A stretch of DNA of 64,000 nt. Origin: Blattamonas nauphoetae (lineage: Eukaryota > Preaxostyla > Oxymonadida). Each line of letters starts with the position of its first letter. Position 1 is the first letter of the stretch. Shown here piece by piece: positions 8,486 through 19,415 of this stretch. A model generated the notes under the pieces. It was not told the origin of the DNA and did not search any database. It was given only the letters and a program-made list of their open reading frames with translations. The stretch spans positions 545,390 through 609,389 of the forward strand of contig JARBJD010000013.1 in assembly GCA_033064195.1 (NCBI GenBank), written 5' to 3'. The translations under genes were made by a program, and so were the position numbers.

Positions 8486-11290
8486 TCAATTCGTGTAGTA
8501 CCAACTGATTGGTGTGTTCAAATTCGCCCCATGGAATCCCATCATTTCAACGTATTGGTTATGTCGCGCATTGAGAAGACTGCGAACATTCTTCTGGACA
8601 AAGATTAACTCTAAAACATCCTGCCAGCCTTCCTCCAGAAAGTGCTGAATTGGTCTTCGAAGCATCTTTCTTTCCGCTCCTGAATCGTTGGGAGAATGTG
8701 GTCGAAGGAGAAAGACATGCACAACATATTCGCAGTCGAATGAAGTGCGAGCATCCAACACCCCACTGACAATCCGAGAGAAGAATCCGATCCTGCTGAA
8801 ACATTGAGCAATCACACGCTGATCGCCCAATTCGCAGATGTCGATGATTCTGTGGCACTCTCCTTCTTTCTCGCGGAAATCGTAACCATACGGTTCGACG
8901 AGGAAGTTCCCCAGAAAGTCGATGGAAGGAGCAAGCAGTTGCTCGAGCTGCGGCTGATTCTGTCGAACTGCGCGATGGCAAACTTGTCGCACGCTTCGGA
9001 TGACAAAATTACGAAAGATTTTCTCGAGTCGATTGGAATAGGAAGGGATTGGGATCTTGCATTTGTCCATCTTTCGCATCACAATTCCAACTGTCGAAAG
9101 ATCCACATCGTCCCACTCGTCGAGTGTTGGCTGACATGAGTGTGGTCTCGGAGTGAGAAGAGAGTTGATGGGACGAAGGTCTAAATAGTCGACGGGGAGA
9201 GAGAGGAGACACTCGAATGTGTGGAAGCATTGTTCTGTCGATCTCCCTGCTTTTCTGAAGATCTCGGGAAGATACAGAAACCTGAGCTTCATTTCGTGGA
9301 ACGCGCAGATCCGAAGGATGGTGTCGTCAGAGATGGGAGAATCACTTTCGATCAGAGCAACAATTCTGTCCACAACATTCATGATCTCTTCGTCAGTGAG
9401 ATGACAAACAAGTTCAGATGTGAGGATGAAGGGTGGAGATGACGACGAGAGAGCAGCCTCATCCATGTCTTTCCTCAAATTCTCTCGAAACGGCTTCGTC
9501 ATGCTGTTTTCGAAGGAACGCCGATACAAATCTATCAAGAAGTCAAGGATGGCATTGTCACAGTTGCGAAGAATCAAAGAGAACGGATGGAGAGAGAGAT
9601 GGACGATGTACTCCTTTGTCTGATCGATGAATGTGTTGTAGACACTACAAGGTTCGATTTGAACTTGACCATGCTCGCTTGTGAAGTCAAAGCTTGTGAG
9701 TGTGATGAGACAGCGACTCATCAACGAGACGAGTTGTTTGTGGAGTGGCAGAAAGTCACTTGTGAATGGCCACTTCGAGGGAGCGATGACATGGAACAAG
9801 GTTGAGAACAAGTCAGTCCAGATGTGCTTCACGAGTGACTCAAAGTCGATCAGATCTGTCAGTAAATGGTATTTGTTGAGAATGGCAACCGAGTTGTGGA
9901 GCTGAGCGGTGTTGAAGAGAGTGCAGAATGGGTTCGAAGACAGGTGCATCCAATAGAAGAGTGTCCTGTACCCTTTGATTGAGAATGTTCCATCTGAAGA
10001 GATGCTCAGCTTGAAATCGTTGGGGCGACGTGAAAGGAAGCACAGAAACGCTTGGAGTCCCAAATTGGAGCACTGCCTCCCCTCGCTCAGTCGAACAAGG
10101 ATGTTTTCAAATATCTGCACCCACGAGCTGTAGCTCGTGTGTCTCTCTTTGCCAAAGAGAAGCTGGGACAACTTTTCACTAGTCACGGCAAGATCCAACG
10201 ATGAGACAAGTTCCTTCGTCATATTCGTTCTCAGCTCAACAAAGAAATGCTGAAGATCTTCAGTGGTGAATTTGTTCTCACCACGCGTGATGTGCTGATC
10301 GAAGATTCCCATTTTGGACACAAGCGAGAGGCCGGAGTAATAATCAGTGGGGGAAATAGGATGATTGACGAGATACCGCAAATATTGACAGAATTTTTGG
10401 AAAATGGCATCGATGATTTCTGATACGAGCGTTTCGGGGCGAGAATAGGACGGCTCGATTTTGAGATGACGGCTGATCCTCTCTGGGGTTAAATCAAAGA
10501 AACAACGACCCGAAATCGATGTAAAATGGCGGTGGAATTCGATCGTCGTTTCGTTTAAAGGGATTTCGTGAGGTTTCAGACGTTCGAAGAGCTTTTGCAA
10601 CAATCCAGCGGCAGCCACTGCAATAAAGAATTGATCGCTTGAAGATCGTAAAGAGGTAGCGAGGAAGGAGAGAGCAACTGCTCGGAGCTTGTCAGACGGA
10701 TGCCAAATCAGTTTGAGGAAAGTAGACGTCGGTTGTTTTCGGCAGATCTTCTCTGTATGGAAGATGGTTTCTATGAGCTTGTTGTGGGGATATCCGCGAT
10801 GTTCGATGTGGATGGTTGCGTACCCCATGAAATGTACGGCGTGAAAAACTTCAATTGGTGTCAATTTCTTTCTGGAGTTGGATTGTTCGAAAAGCGAGAT
10901 ACACCCTTGCTTTAGATCATAATTCGTGATTGAATCTTGCAAGACCAACCGCCAATCTGACGTGGTGGAGGTGGGAAGAGTGATCTCATCACCCTCCAGA
11001 TGTACTTGTTCCATCATTGACTCGGCTTTCATTCGCTGTCTTTCCAGTTCGTTCTGCAGAATTTGTTTTGAGACACGAACATAGTGCCGATCATTGTCAG
11101 TAATTGTGACTACATCAGTTATGCATGGAGTTGAATGTGGATCAAGCGAGGAATCGTTGTCGTTTTGGACGGAGTTTCGCTTGGTCGAATGAACGACGTG
11201 CTTGTCCGATTTCGAAGATTGAGCACGTGGTATCTGAGTATTTGGTTGGGTCCTGTTTTGCTTTCTCACAATTTTATGCTTGGGAGGCAT
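8486..11290 (-). CDS. Copy B: intact 934-residue family protein, function unknown
   Basis: A single uninterrupted frame starts at MPPKHK and ends TGA. The N-terminal ~60 residues are low-complexity and charged. Then come a helical segment (KQILQNELERQRMKAE), the motif TSTTSDWRLVLQDSI and alternating hydrophobic/charged helices such as LKLIWHPSDKLRAVALSFL, compatible with an ARM/HEAT-like repeat fold (inference). No enzyme motif, signal peptide or membrane segment is visible. It is the middle of three tandem copies: copy A's start is 134 bp past its stop, and copy C's stop is only 42 bp upstream of its ATG. The antisense strand is largely open, which produces many shadow ORFs. Being intact while both neighbours are broken suggests it is the functional member. 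Confidence 0.8.
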   Translation of the reverse strand: MPPKHKIVRKQNRTQPNTQIPRAQSSKSDKHVVHSTKRNSVQNDNDSSLDPHSTPCITDVVTITDNDRHYVRVSKQILQNELERQRMKAESMMEQVHLEGDEITLPTSTTSDWRLVLQDSITNYDLKQGCISLFEQSNSRKKLTPIEVFHAVHFMGYATIHIEHRGYPHNKLIETIFHTEKICRKQPTSTFLKLIWHPSDKLRAVALSFLATSLRSSSDQFFIAVAAAGLLQKLFERLKPHEIPLNETTIEFHRHFTSISGRCFFDLTPERISRHLKIEPSYSRPETLVSEIIDAIFQKFCQYLRYLVNHPISPTDYYSGLSLVSKMGIFDQHITRGENKFTTEDLQHFFVELRTNMTKELVSSLDLAVTSEKLSQLLFGKERHTSYSSWVQIFENILVRLSEGRQCSNLGLQAFLCFLSRRPNDFKLSISSDGTFSIKGYRTLFYWMHLSSNPFCTLFNTAQLHNSVAILNKYHLLTDLIDFESLVKHIWTDLFSTLFHVIAPSKWPFTSDFLPLHKQLVSLMSRCLITLTSFDFTSEHGQVQIEPCSVYNTFIDQTKEYIVHLSLHPFSLILRNCDNAILDFLIDLYRRSFENSMTKPFRENLRKDMDEAALSSSSPPFILTSELVCHLTDEEIMNVVDRIVALIESDSPISDDTILRICAFHEMKLRFLYLPEIFRKAGRSTEQCFHTFECLLSLPVDYLDLRPINSLLTPRPHSCQPTLDEWDDVDLSTVGIVMRKMDKCKIPIPSYSNRLEKIFRNFVIRSVRQVCHRAVRQNQPQLEQLLAPSIDFLGNFLVEPYGYDFREKEGECHRIIDICELGDQRVIAQCFSRIGFFSRIVSGVLDARTSFDCEYVVHVFLLRPHSPNDSGAERKMLRRPIQHFLEEGWQDVLELIFVQKNVRSLLNARHNQYVEMMGFHGANLNTPISWYYTN

Positions 11291-11332
11291 TTTGGATGGA
11301 TCTGCCCAAGTTCAAGAATGGGATCAGCAGCA

Positions 11333-14131
11333 TCAGTGATTGTCATACCAACTGATTCGCGAGTTCAAATTCGACCCATGGAAGCCCATCATTCCCAACA
11401 TTCGGGAAAGTTGATCGCTGAATCGGTCTTGAATCGTCTTTCTGACAATGATGAACTCTAAAACATCTTGCCAGCCTTCCTCCAGAAAGTTGTGGACTCT
11501 ACTTCGAAGTGTCTTCATTTTTGTTCCTACTTTGCCAGAAGAGCGCGCTTGACGGAGAAAGATGTTGATAAAACATTCGGATGCTTTGAATGTCCTGTCA
11601 TTCAACAATCCATCGACAAGGCAAGAGAAGAACCCCATCCTGTTGAGACACTGGGTAATCACACGCTGCTCACATAATCTGCTCAGATGGATGAATCCAT
11701 CCTCACATTGCTTTTTTTCATCATCCTTCCAGGTGAACAGAGAGAGATAGTATTCACAGATCAGTTTGATGGACGGAGCGATCAGTCGTTCGAGCTGCGA
11801 GCTCATTCGTCGAGATGCACAGAGCGACATTTGAGGGACGACTGAAATGGCAAATTTGAGGAGCTGATCGGTGAGTTCCAACCATGCACTATCGAAAGAG
11901 TGCTGGTTTCCGTCGATGAATGGCATCACAACACCAACTGTCACCAGATCCACATCGTCCCACTCGTCGAGTGTTGGTTGAAGTGAGTGTGGTCTCGAGG
12001 TGAGGAGAGAGATGATTGGACAAGGTTGGAAATTGTTGAGTGGGAGAGAGAGGAGAGTGTTGAGTGCGCGGAAGCATTGTTCTGTTGATCTCCCTGCTTT
12101 TCTGAAGATCTCGGGAAGATACAGAAACCTGAGCTTCATTTCGTGGAACGCGCAGATCCGAAGGATCGTGTCGTCAGAGATGGGAGAGTCGTTTTCCAGC
12201 AGAGCAACAATTCTGTCCACAACACTCATGATCTCGTCGTCGGTGAGATGACAGACAAGGTCAGATGTGAGGATGAAGGGCGGGGATGACGACGAGAGGG
12301 CAGCTTCATCCATGTCTTTCCTCAATTTCTCTCGAAATGGCTTCGTCACGCTGTCTTCGAAGGAAGGGTCAAAAAAATCTGTGAAAAAGACAAGGACGAG
12401 GTTGTTCTTGGATCCAGTGTCCAAGGCGAACGGATGGAGGGAGAGATGGATAACATAGTTTCGTGTGATTTTGTGGAGGGAGAGATACAGCTCGTTCAGT
12501 TGGCTTCGAGATCGGAAGCACTTTTTCGATTTTGGAGATTGTCGAATCTTGAAGAGAGTTTCAATCATCATTCGGATGAGGTGTCGGTGGAGCGGCATGA
12601 ATTCATTTGTGAAGGGCAACTTCGAGGGATTGACTGCATCGAACAGGCTCGCGAACCATCAATCCTTCAGGTGTCTCAGAAGAGCCTCATCGTCAAGTAC
12701 ACTCGTGATACGGTAGAACCTGTCGAGGATGGCTGTGGCGTGGTGTGGCCGAGTGGTGATGAGAGTGCCGAGTGTCTTCGAAGGCAGTTCCAACGAGAAT
12801 TTGAGTTCGCCGTCATCTTCGATTGAGAATGTTCCATCCGACATGCAGACCAGAGTGAGTCCGAACGGTCGATTGGTGAGAAACCACAGCAACGCTTCAA
12901 GTCCTAAATCGGACAAGTGTCTCCCCTCGCTCAGTCGAACAAGGATGTTTTCAAATATTTTCACCCAGCAGAGTTCATTCGTCACTTTCCGTTCACCAAA
13001 GACAAGTTGGTGCAGTGTTGCTGAGGTCGTTTCAAGATCCAACGATGAGGTCAGTTCTTCCGCCATGTTCCTGCTCAGCTCATCAAAAAATCTCTTCAGC
13101 TCCTGATGGGAGGTATGATCGTGAAAATAATTGAGATTTTTGGTATAAATTTGCAACTTCGATAAGAGCGAGATCCCAGAGGGATAATCAGGAGGACAAG
13201 CTGGAGATGCGATGAGATGCCGCAAATATGCGCAGAATGGTTGAATAATGGGGTCGATTATTTCGGAGATGGGTGTCCCTGCGCGAGAAGAGGATGGTAT
13301 GATTTTGGGACGAGATTCGGTCACCCTTGAAGAACAGCTGAGGCAACTGTCAATAATCGATGTTATGTGGCGGTGGAAGTCGATTGTTGTTCCATTTATT
13401 GGGATTGCGTGTGGTTTTAGGTGTTCGAAGAGTTGAGGCAATACACCTGCGGTAGTTATCGAAGGAAATAATTGTTGGGAATATTTCAAGATAATAGCGT
13501 CGAGGAAGGAGAGAGCAGCCGTTCGGAGCTTGTCGGATGGATGACAAATCAGTTTGATGAGAGCAGGCGTCAGTTGTTTTCGGTAGTTCTTCTTTTTACG
13601 GAAGATGGTTTCGATGAGCTTGTTGTGGGGATATTCGCGATGTTCAATGTGTATGGTGGTGTATTTCAGGAAATGGACGAGATGAAAAACTTCAATTGGT
13701 GTCAATTTCTTTCTGGAGTTGGATTGTTCGAAAAGCGAGATACACCCTTGCTTTAGATCATAATTCGTGATTGAATCTTGCAAGATCAACCTCCAATCGG
13801 ACGTGGTGGAGGTGGGAAGAGTGATCTCATCACCCTCCAGATGTACTTGTTCCAACAGTGTTTCGGCTTTCATTCGCTGTCTTTCCAGTTCGTTCTGCAG
13901 AATTTGTTTTGAGACACGAACATAGTGCCGATCATTGGCAGTAATTGTTAGTATATCAGTTGTGGATGAGATTGAATGTGGATCAAGCGACGATTCGTTG
14001 TCGTTTTCCGTTGAAGCTTGGATTGTTGAATGAACGATGGTTTTGTTCGAAGTTGAAGAGTGAATATATTGTGTCCGTGTATCTGATTGTGTTTTGTTTC
14101 GCTTTATCCCAAATTTATGCTTGGGAGGCAT
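11333..14131 (-). pseudogene. Copy C: family member split by one in-frame TGA
   Basis: The start is MPPKHK at 14131. A longer upstream open stretch (to 14260) lacks homology with copy B and is not taken as coding. The first ~490 residues end at ALLRHLKD, then TGA (12659-12661). The same frame continues WFASLFDAVNPSKLPFTNEF and runs to TGA at 11333. Copy B has uninterrupted KHIWTDLFSTLFHV at this point, so the TGA is a single nonsense change in an otherwise complete gene. The two halves could still be expressed separately. Similarity with copy B is patchy, very high over the block encoding HLEGDEITLPTSTTSDWRL, which suggests gene conversion. Confidence 0.8.
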
Positions 14132-14889
14132 TTGGTGTGGATCAGCCCTTCGATTCGGAGTTTTGTCAAGAAAGCCGACACAACAGATTATCGGTTCTTG
14201 AAATGAAAAGAGTGACGTGGAGTGATTTGAGGAAATGCGAATTCGTTTGAATCCAAACAAGAGGACAGAAAAGTCCCTGAAGACACTCCAGATTGGATGA
14301 AAGCTTCAATTCTTCCACTCGTGACTGTCAGATGACAAGAGAGTCATGGAAAGTCTGAAGCGGAGTTGTTGAGGGAATGATGGAGATGTGAGATGAGGAC
14401 AAAGAAGGCTGGTTGCGAGAGGGTGTGTGAGAATCACGACAGAGAACTATGAAAGAATGTGTTTGTGTGTGTGTGAATGACTATCGAACGACATTGAAGA
14501 AACAGAGTGTAATGGAGGAGAGGAAAAAGATGAGATGGTGTGTGAACGACAAGAAAGTGGTTGAAACGGCGATGTTTAGAAAGGACTTCGAAATCGGATG
14601 AAAAGAAGAAGTGGTTGCATGGAATGAAGACGAGAAAAAAAGAGAAAGAAAGAGGCTGTGGGAGTGAAAGAAGAGAAGAGTGAGATGTTCTTAACTGAAC
14701 TCAATCAAGACCAAGTGACATGAATCTGATAAAAAGCTGTTTGCGATGTGAGACGAGCGAGTTCTCGTCTTCATCCAATTCCTCTTCCACTCCCCAGCTG
14801 TGCTCCAAATCAAGACGACTGAGGATCCTCCGATGTGAAATGAGCATTGTGATGAATCATGTGACAGGAACTGGCGTGGAACATCTAGT
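14132..14889. other. Intergenic, no gene seen
   Basis: Purine-rich on the plus strand with TG-rich stretches (for example around 14460). Short ORFs are random in composition. It probably holds the 3' region of the beta-helix/pseudokinase gene and the promoter of copy C. Confidence 0.6.
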
Positions 14890-17800
14890 CTATTCAACTT
14901 GTGCTTTCATCTCGTTCTTCGACTCTGCGATTGCTGACTCGTTTTTGTGGGACGACAGGAAGTCTCCAATTTCAGTCAGTGTTGGCCGATCTTTCGGATT
15001 CACAGAGAGGCATCGCACCAACAGTGCCACGAACTCGTCGTCGTGTAAATCCGACAGTTTTGGAGTAATCCCAGTCCCAGACTGCTTCTGAGCCACAATC
15101 GCATCCACTTCTCCGAACGGAATAAGGCCAGTCTCAATTTCCCACAAGATTAGGCCAAGACTAAAAACTGACGCTTTGTGTCCATCCACTTGACCACTTC
15201 CAGCTGCCACTTCAGGGGCTCGCCATCGAAGACCATCCATCCCAGACTTCGCTCCTTCTGCTCCCACCGCGTTGGGGTTCTGTTGCTTTTGAGCGAGCAG
15301 TGCGACTTGTTCTGCTTCATTTGAGTTCATTTGCAGTTTCAGCTGAACATTCCCAGCCGAATCAAGAAGAATCCAGTGTGGGGAGAGTTGGGTCAGAACG
15401 TCACTCCATCCTCGATGAGCCACAACCAGCTTCAAACCATTCACAATCTGTATTCCAATCACACGGTTACGAATTTCTTTCTTTTCCGTGTGGAGCACCG
15501 AATAAAGCGTGGTGTCCATTCGAGCTGTGGACACAGCGAAATCTCCACTGCACTTCATCACCTCAACCAACTCCGCAAGTGAATCACCTTTGGACGACTG
15601 CTGAGGTCCTCCTTCGGTCGGGATGAGGCTGTTGTCTGATCTGAAGTTGGAGTGGTTGATTGCTTCAGGATGGATCGCTGCATTCGAACAATCCCCTCCA
15701 ACCTCCTCCACTTTCTCCAGCTCCACTGGTTCTTGTGCTTCCATCTCTTTCTGAGTCGCTTGAGACTTCACCAGGCGACGGCGAAGGAGCACAACCAGCA
15801 CAATCACCACAATCAGGGCAACGAGGAGAGAGACAACCAGAGGAATCAGCCAGCTGAGCAGTTTCTTCATTTCCGGTGTGATGCGAGCCTTCTTTGGATC
15901 ATATTCTGATTTCGGGACGTTGAAGATGACTGGATCGCTTATCACAACTGGAGTCGATTCTGTTCCTGGAGTGGCAGAGATTGACTTGATTGTGTATGTC
16001 GTGTCGTGCGTTAGAATTCTGTCATCACCAACCACATCAAACTCTTTTGTCTCTGCAGTCGTCGCGGGAGATGCAACGACAACTGTGAACGTCACATCCT
16101 TCCCCCTCTCCTCCACAACGAAATCATACGATCCACTCACAGTGTGATTAAACACGAGAATGATGAAAGCAAGAGGCTTGTCGGATGAGACAAGATGGGC
16201 TGTTGCTCCGATGAGTGTGTAAGTGGGAGGGGTTGGAGCGGACCACGCTGGAGTTGTGAAGGAGACGAAGGAGGGAGTCGAGACGAGGTTGAAGGCCCAA
16301 GCTGCCAACGGGAATGTGAGATCATTGGAGAGAGACGAACACGAAGAGAGAACAATCCCAACAATCGACGTGATTGTGTACGACGTCGAGAAATCGAGAT
16401 TGAATGTTTGAGATGGCGAAGTCAGAATACCCTTCCCGTCCACAAACTCAATCTCTCCCTTCATTTCTGTCTTGTCCCCTTCCTTTTGAACCGTCACTTC
16501 ATATTTCTGCGACGCAATCGGCATCTTCCCCTTCACCTCCAACTCCACTCTTCCAACTTCCTGATTCATCCCAACAACAACCTTCTCCTTCAGCAGTGGC
16601 CCCAAATTGTCGAAGGCCTTTGGAAACATTCGAACATACGACGGCTGATAACTTAAGGCATCGATAACCATGTGCATTGCAATGCTGTTTTTGGGACACG
16701 TGGTGTAACAGTCAACGATGGAGACTGGTGGCGTCGTTTCGCTATCGTCGAAGTCCAGTGCAACATCAGCAGACGTTATAGTCTCCTCTGTACTGTTCAG
16801 GTTTTCGTAAGCATCTCCAATCGGTCCGATTGAGTTGTTGACGAATGCGACTCGTGTGAAAGACATTGATGTTGGCAACTCGGCGTTCATTTTTGCTCTG
16901 ATGGCTCCACGAAAGTCTGAATAACAGTCCTTCACAAGACAGTCAGTGATAACAGTAGAAACACTTCCACGCAAATGAATCGCACCACCTTCATAACTCG
17001 CCCAACATTCGATGAAAGAGCAGCCTTGGATAGTCAGCGTTCGAAGGGACGTGAGAGAACCTTCACATCCTCCGCCAGATGACGACGTCTCATCGCCACC
17101 TGTTCTGCATCCAAAAAAGTGGAGATCTGACAAGATGAGATCACCCTGTGAACCAAATTGAAGACCACCTGCATCGCGAAGACCCCAACAATCTGTGAAT
17201 GTCATTCGTGTGACTTCCGTTGGTGTGCTTCCATAAAGATAGAAATAGAAGCCGCCAGCACCTGCTTTATATCCATCAATAACAGCACAGTCATTGAATG
17301 CACAATCAGAGAAATCGACGAGACCATGTGCAGAGACGTACATCCCTCCAGCGAAAAGATACCCCGAACAAGAATCGAAGACCAGGTTTTGGATTGTGGT
17401 GGGTGTATTGGGGTTTCCGTTGGTGATGCTCAATCCTCCCATCTGGAGCCATTCAGTCCCAGCAGCAGGACCACATTTTTCAAAGCGGCAATCAGCAACC
17501 GTGGCTGTCTGCCCGATTGTCATCAACACGCCGGCTGCATCATTGTTTGTTTTAAGGTTCGTGAAATTGGATTTTTTGATTGTGATTGGTTTGTCATAAA
17601 ATTCAGATTCTTGGTCGATTGAAACTGCTCCCCCTTTCTCCTTATAAGTCGCTCCGAGAAAAGTATGGTTGGCGAACGAGCAGGAGAGGATGGAGATGGT
17701 GCCGGGGTATTTAGAGAAGGTGATGGCACGTTGATTCTTTGTATATCCGTCTCCAGTGAAGTGGCAGTGCGAGAAGATGGCTGAAGTGTCGAGGTTGCCG

Positions 17801-18858
17801 CTGTTGGTGTCGAAGAAGTAAGGGGTGCCGTCATCATCAAACTGAGTGGTAGTGTCATTGGGGAGAGTGACTGTGCCTTCTGATGATTCTGGGTTGGGGT
17901 CGGGGGAGGAGAGGAGGCAGGAGAAGGAAGAATTCGAGCACAAAATGGAGCCTCCATTGTTCATATCTCGAATCGTTGATCCCGATAAATGCGAACTTGA
18001 CAGCGACACAACACATCCCAACATCGTTTGAGACAATTCAGACACGTATGGTTGGTGGGAGGAGCCAATCGAACTCATGTTCACAACCGAGCAACTAATC
18101 AGCGATGATGAGATCATTCCCACTTCATCATGTCCTGTTAGGGCTGATCCTATCAGTGAGAGGTCAATCCCGTCTGTTCCGAGAACTGTCTGTGAGTTGA
18201 ACGAACAGCCAACGAGCGAGATTGAACGCGATGCTCCACAATCTGGAAATGCTGGGGTTTCAACAAGACCACGCAACTTGTCATTTTCACTCGAGATCGA
18301 GCAATTCTGAATCAGAATTGATGATTCTGTTCCTGATTCCTCGGATGTTGATGGTGAAATCAGAATCGAACTTGTCCATGGCGACACTTCAATTCTGCTT
18401 TGAGATATCGTCAGCTTGCTGTCTGAAACAACTGCAAGTCTTGCAGTTCGTAATTCGTTCTTCTCCCGTCTTGGTTGGTGAGAATTTGAGACAAGGGAGA
18501 AGTAAAACGATTCCAAAGTCATTGTGGAGTTAGTCAGAGAGAATATGCAACTCTCAATAGTGTGGTCGTTGAACTTTTCTTGATGTGCGCTCCTTTCTGG
18601 CTCAGATTGCGGGAGAATGTGTGTTCCAGGGGAGGATCTTTCGTGATTTCGTTCTCCCAACAAGTGAAGACATCGTCCCATGATTTCGATGTTGTATCCA
18701 ATGTATGTTCCTTCTATAATCGCTGCTCGTTGATTTTCATACGATTTGGGAGCTGGAGCCTCTGGAATGGTGTCCAGTAGTGATGAGAGATCGGTTGAAC
18801 TTGAAATGACAGTCAAGATAGATTGAAAGAGGCAGAAAAGGAGTGACACAGATATCAT
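14890..18858 (-). CDS. Receptor-like protein: extracellular beta-helix, one TM helix, cytoplasmic pseudokinase
   Basis: The ATG at 18858 gives a signal peptide (MISVSLLFCLFQSILTVISS). About 750 residues of right-handed beta-helix (PbH1-type) repeats follow, with GGA/GG ladders and regularly spaced Cys (for example GGAVSIDQES, CSFIECWASYEGGAI), then Ig-like/beta-sandwich repeats (~790-970). A TM helix lies at ~1000-1024 (LIPLVVSLLVALIVVIVLVV) with an RRR stop-transfer. The last ~280 residues are kinase-like: RWRAPEVA, KASVFSLGLILWEIETGLIPF, CLSVNPKDRPTLTEI. The catalytic loop reads LTQLSPHWILLD instead of HRDxxxxN and there is no DFG (NVQLKLQMN), so it should be a pseudokinase. The stop is TAG; the next in-frame TGA is 10 codons on. 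Likely a surface sensor or adhesion protein (inference). Confidence 0.8.
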   Translation of the reverse strand: MISVSLLFCLFQSILTVISSSTDLSSLLDTIPEAPAPKSYENQRAAIIEGTYIGYNIEIMGRCLHLLGERNHERSSPGTHILPQSEPERSAHQEKFNDHTIESCIFSLTNSTMTLESFYFSLVSNSHQPRREKNELRTARLAVVSDSKLTISQSRIEVSPWTSSILISPSTSEESGTESSILIQNCSISSENDKLRGLVETPAFPDCGASRSISLVGCSFNSQTVLGTDGIDLSLIGSALTGHDEVGMISSSLISCSVVNMSSIGSSHQPYVSELSQTMLGCVVSLSSSHLSGSTIRDMNNGGSILCSNSSFSCLLSSPDPNPESSEGTVTLPNDTTTQFDDDGTPYFFDTNSGNLDTSAIFSHCHFTGDGYTKNQRAITFSKYPGTISILSCSFANHTFLGATYKEKGGAVSIDQESEFYDKPITIKKSNFTNLKTNNDAAGVLMTIGQTATVADCRFEKCGPAAGTEWLQMGGLSITNGNPNTPTTIQNLVFDSCSGYLFAGGMYVSAHGLVDFSDCAFNDCAVIDGYKAGAGGFYFYLYGSTPTEVTRMTFTDCWGLRDAGGLQFGSQGDLILSDLHFFGCRTGGDETSSSGGGCEGSLTSLRTLTIQGCSFIECWASYEGGAIHLRGSVSTVITDCLVKDCYSDFRGAIRAKMNAELPTSMSFTRVAFVNNSIGPIGDAYENLNSTEETITSADVALDFDDSETTPPVSIVDCYTTCPKNSIAMHMVIDALSYQPSYVRMFPKAFDNLGPLLKEKVVVGMNQEVGRVELEVKGKMPIASQKYEVTVQKEGDKTEMKGEIEFVDGKGILTSPSQTFNLDFSTSYTITSIVGIVLSSCSSLSNDLTFPLAAWAFNLVSTPSFVSFTTPAWSAPTPPTYTLIGATAHLVSSDKPLAFIILVFNHTVSGSYDFVVEERGKDVTFTVVVASPATTAETKEFDVVGDDRILTHDTTYTIKSISATPGTESTPVVISDPVIFNVPKSEYDPKKARITPEMKKLLSWLIPLVVSLLVALIVVIVLVVLLRRRLVKSQATQKEMEAQEPVELEKVEEVGGDCSNAAIHPEAINHSNFRSDNSLIPTEGGPQQSSKGDSLAELVEVMKCSGDFAVSTARMDTTLYSVLHTEKKEIRNRVIGIQIVNGLKLVVAHRGWSDVLTQLSPHWILLDSAGNVQLKLQMNSNEAEQVALLAQKQQNPNAVGAEGAKSGMDGLRWRAPEVAAGSGQVDGHKASVFSLGLILWEIETGLIPFGEVDAIVAQKQSGTGITPKLSDLHDDEFVALLVRCLSVNPKDRPTLTEIGDFLSSHKNESAIAESKNEMKAQVE

Positions 18859-19415
18859 GATTCGCACCAGGTATAGGTCGAGATGAAGGTCTCGAAAAAA
18901 GAGAAAGAGTTGAAAAAAGATCTGCCCCTTTCTTTGTCAAATGTTCCACCAGACAGATTGAAATGTGAATTCAGGAGAAAGTCACGTTTATTCTGAATAT
19001 TTTGTTCACGTAGAATCAACTATTCAAGAAACAGACAAAAGAAGAACATGTCGATGAGAAAGACTTGCCAGAAACACAATGATACTTAAGATGACGGCGA
19101 ATGAGCATAGACGAAGAAAAAAAGACAGAATGAACTGGAAACGGAAGAGAACAGAATGAGAAAAAGAGGCAAATATAATGATAGAGAATGGAAATGACAA
19201 AATTAGCACTTCAGTGCGTGTGGAGTCGACTGAAGGGTCACCACGTGATGTCGCCAGTGTCTCTAGTGGTCACGTGGGATAGGAGTGTTGATATCCAATT
19301 TAGTCAAGACTTTGAATGCATCGCGTCTCTCGTGCTCTTCTTTTTTCAGTGCAACATCGTTAAACAGCTTTTGGTCGAATCCATCAAACAATCCTTCTTG
19401 GTCCAGGGTTTGTAA
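18859..19415. other. Intergenic, no gene seen
   Basis: Between the receptor-like gene's ATG and the stop of the next minus-strand gene. AT-rich with purine runs; no coding signal or repeat that I can identify. Confidence 0.5.

Noticed and set aside
8559-14250. Numerous 60-140 codon ORFs antisense to the tandem family copies
   Set aside because: They are shadow frames of the coding strand; the family homology is on the minus strand only.
18859-18867. Three-codon upstream start for the 14890-18858 gene
   Set aside because: That start is GTG; the ATG at 18858 directly precedes an ideal signal peptide.
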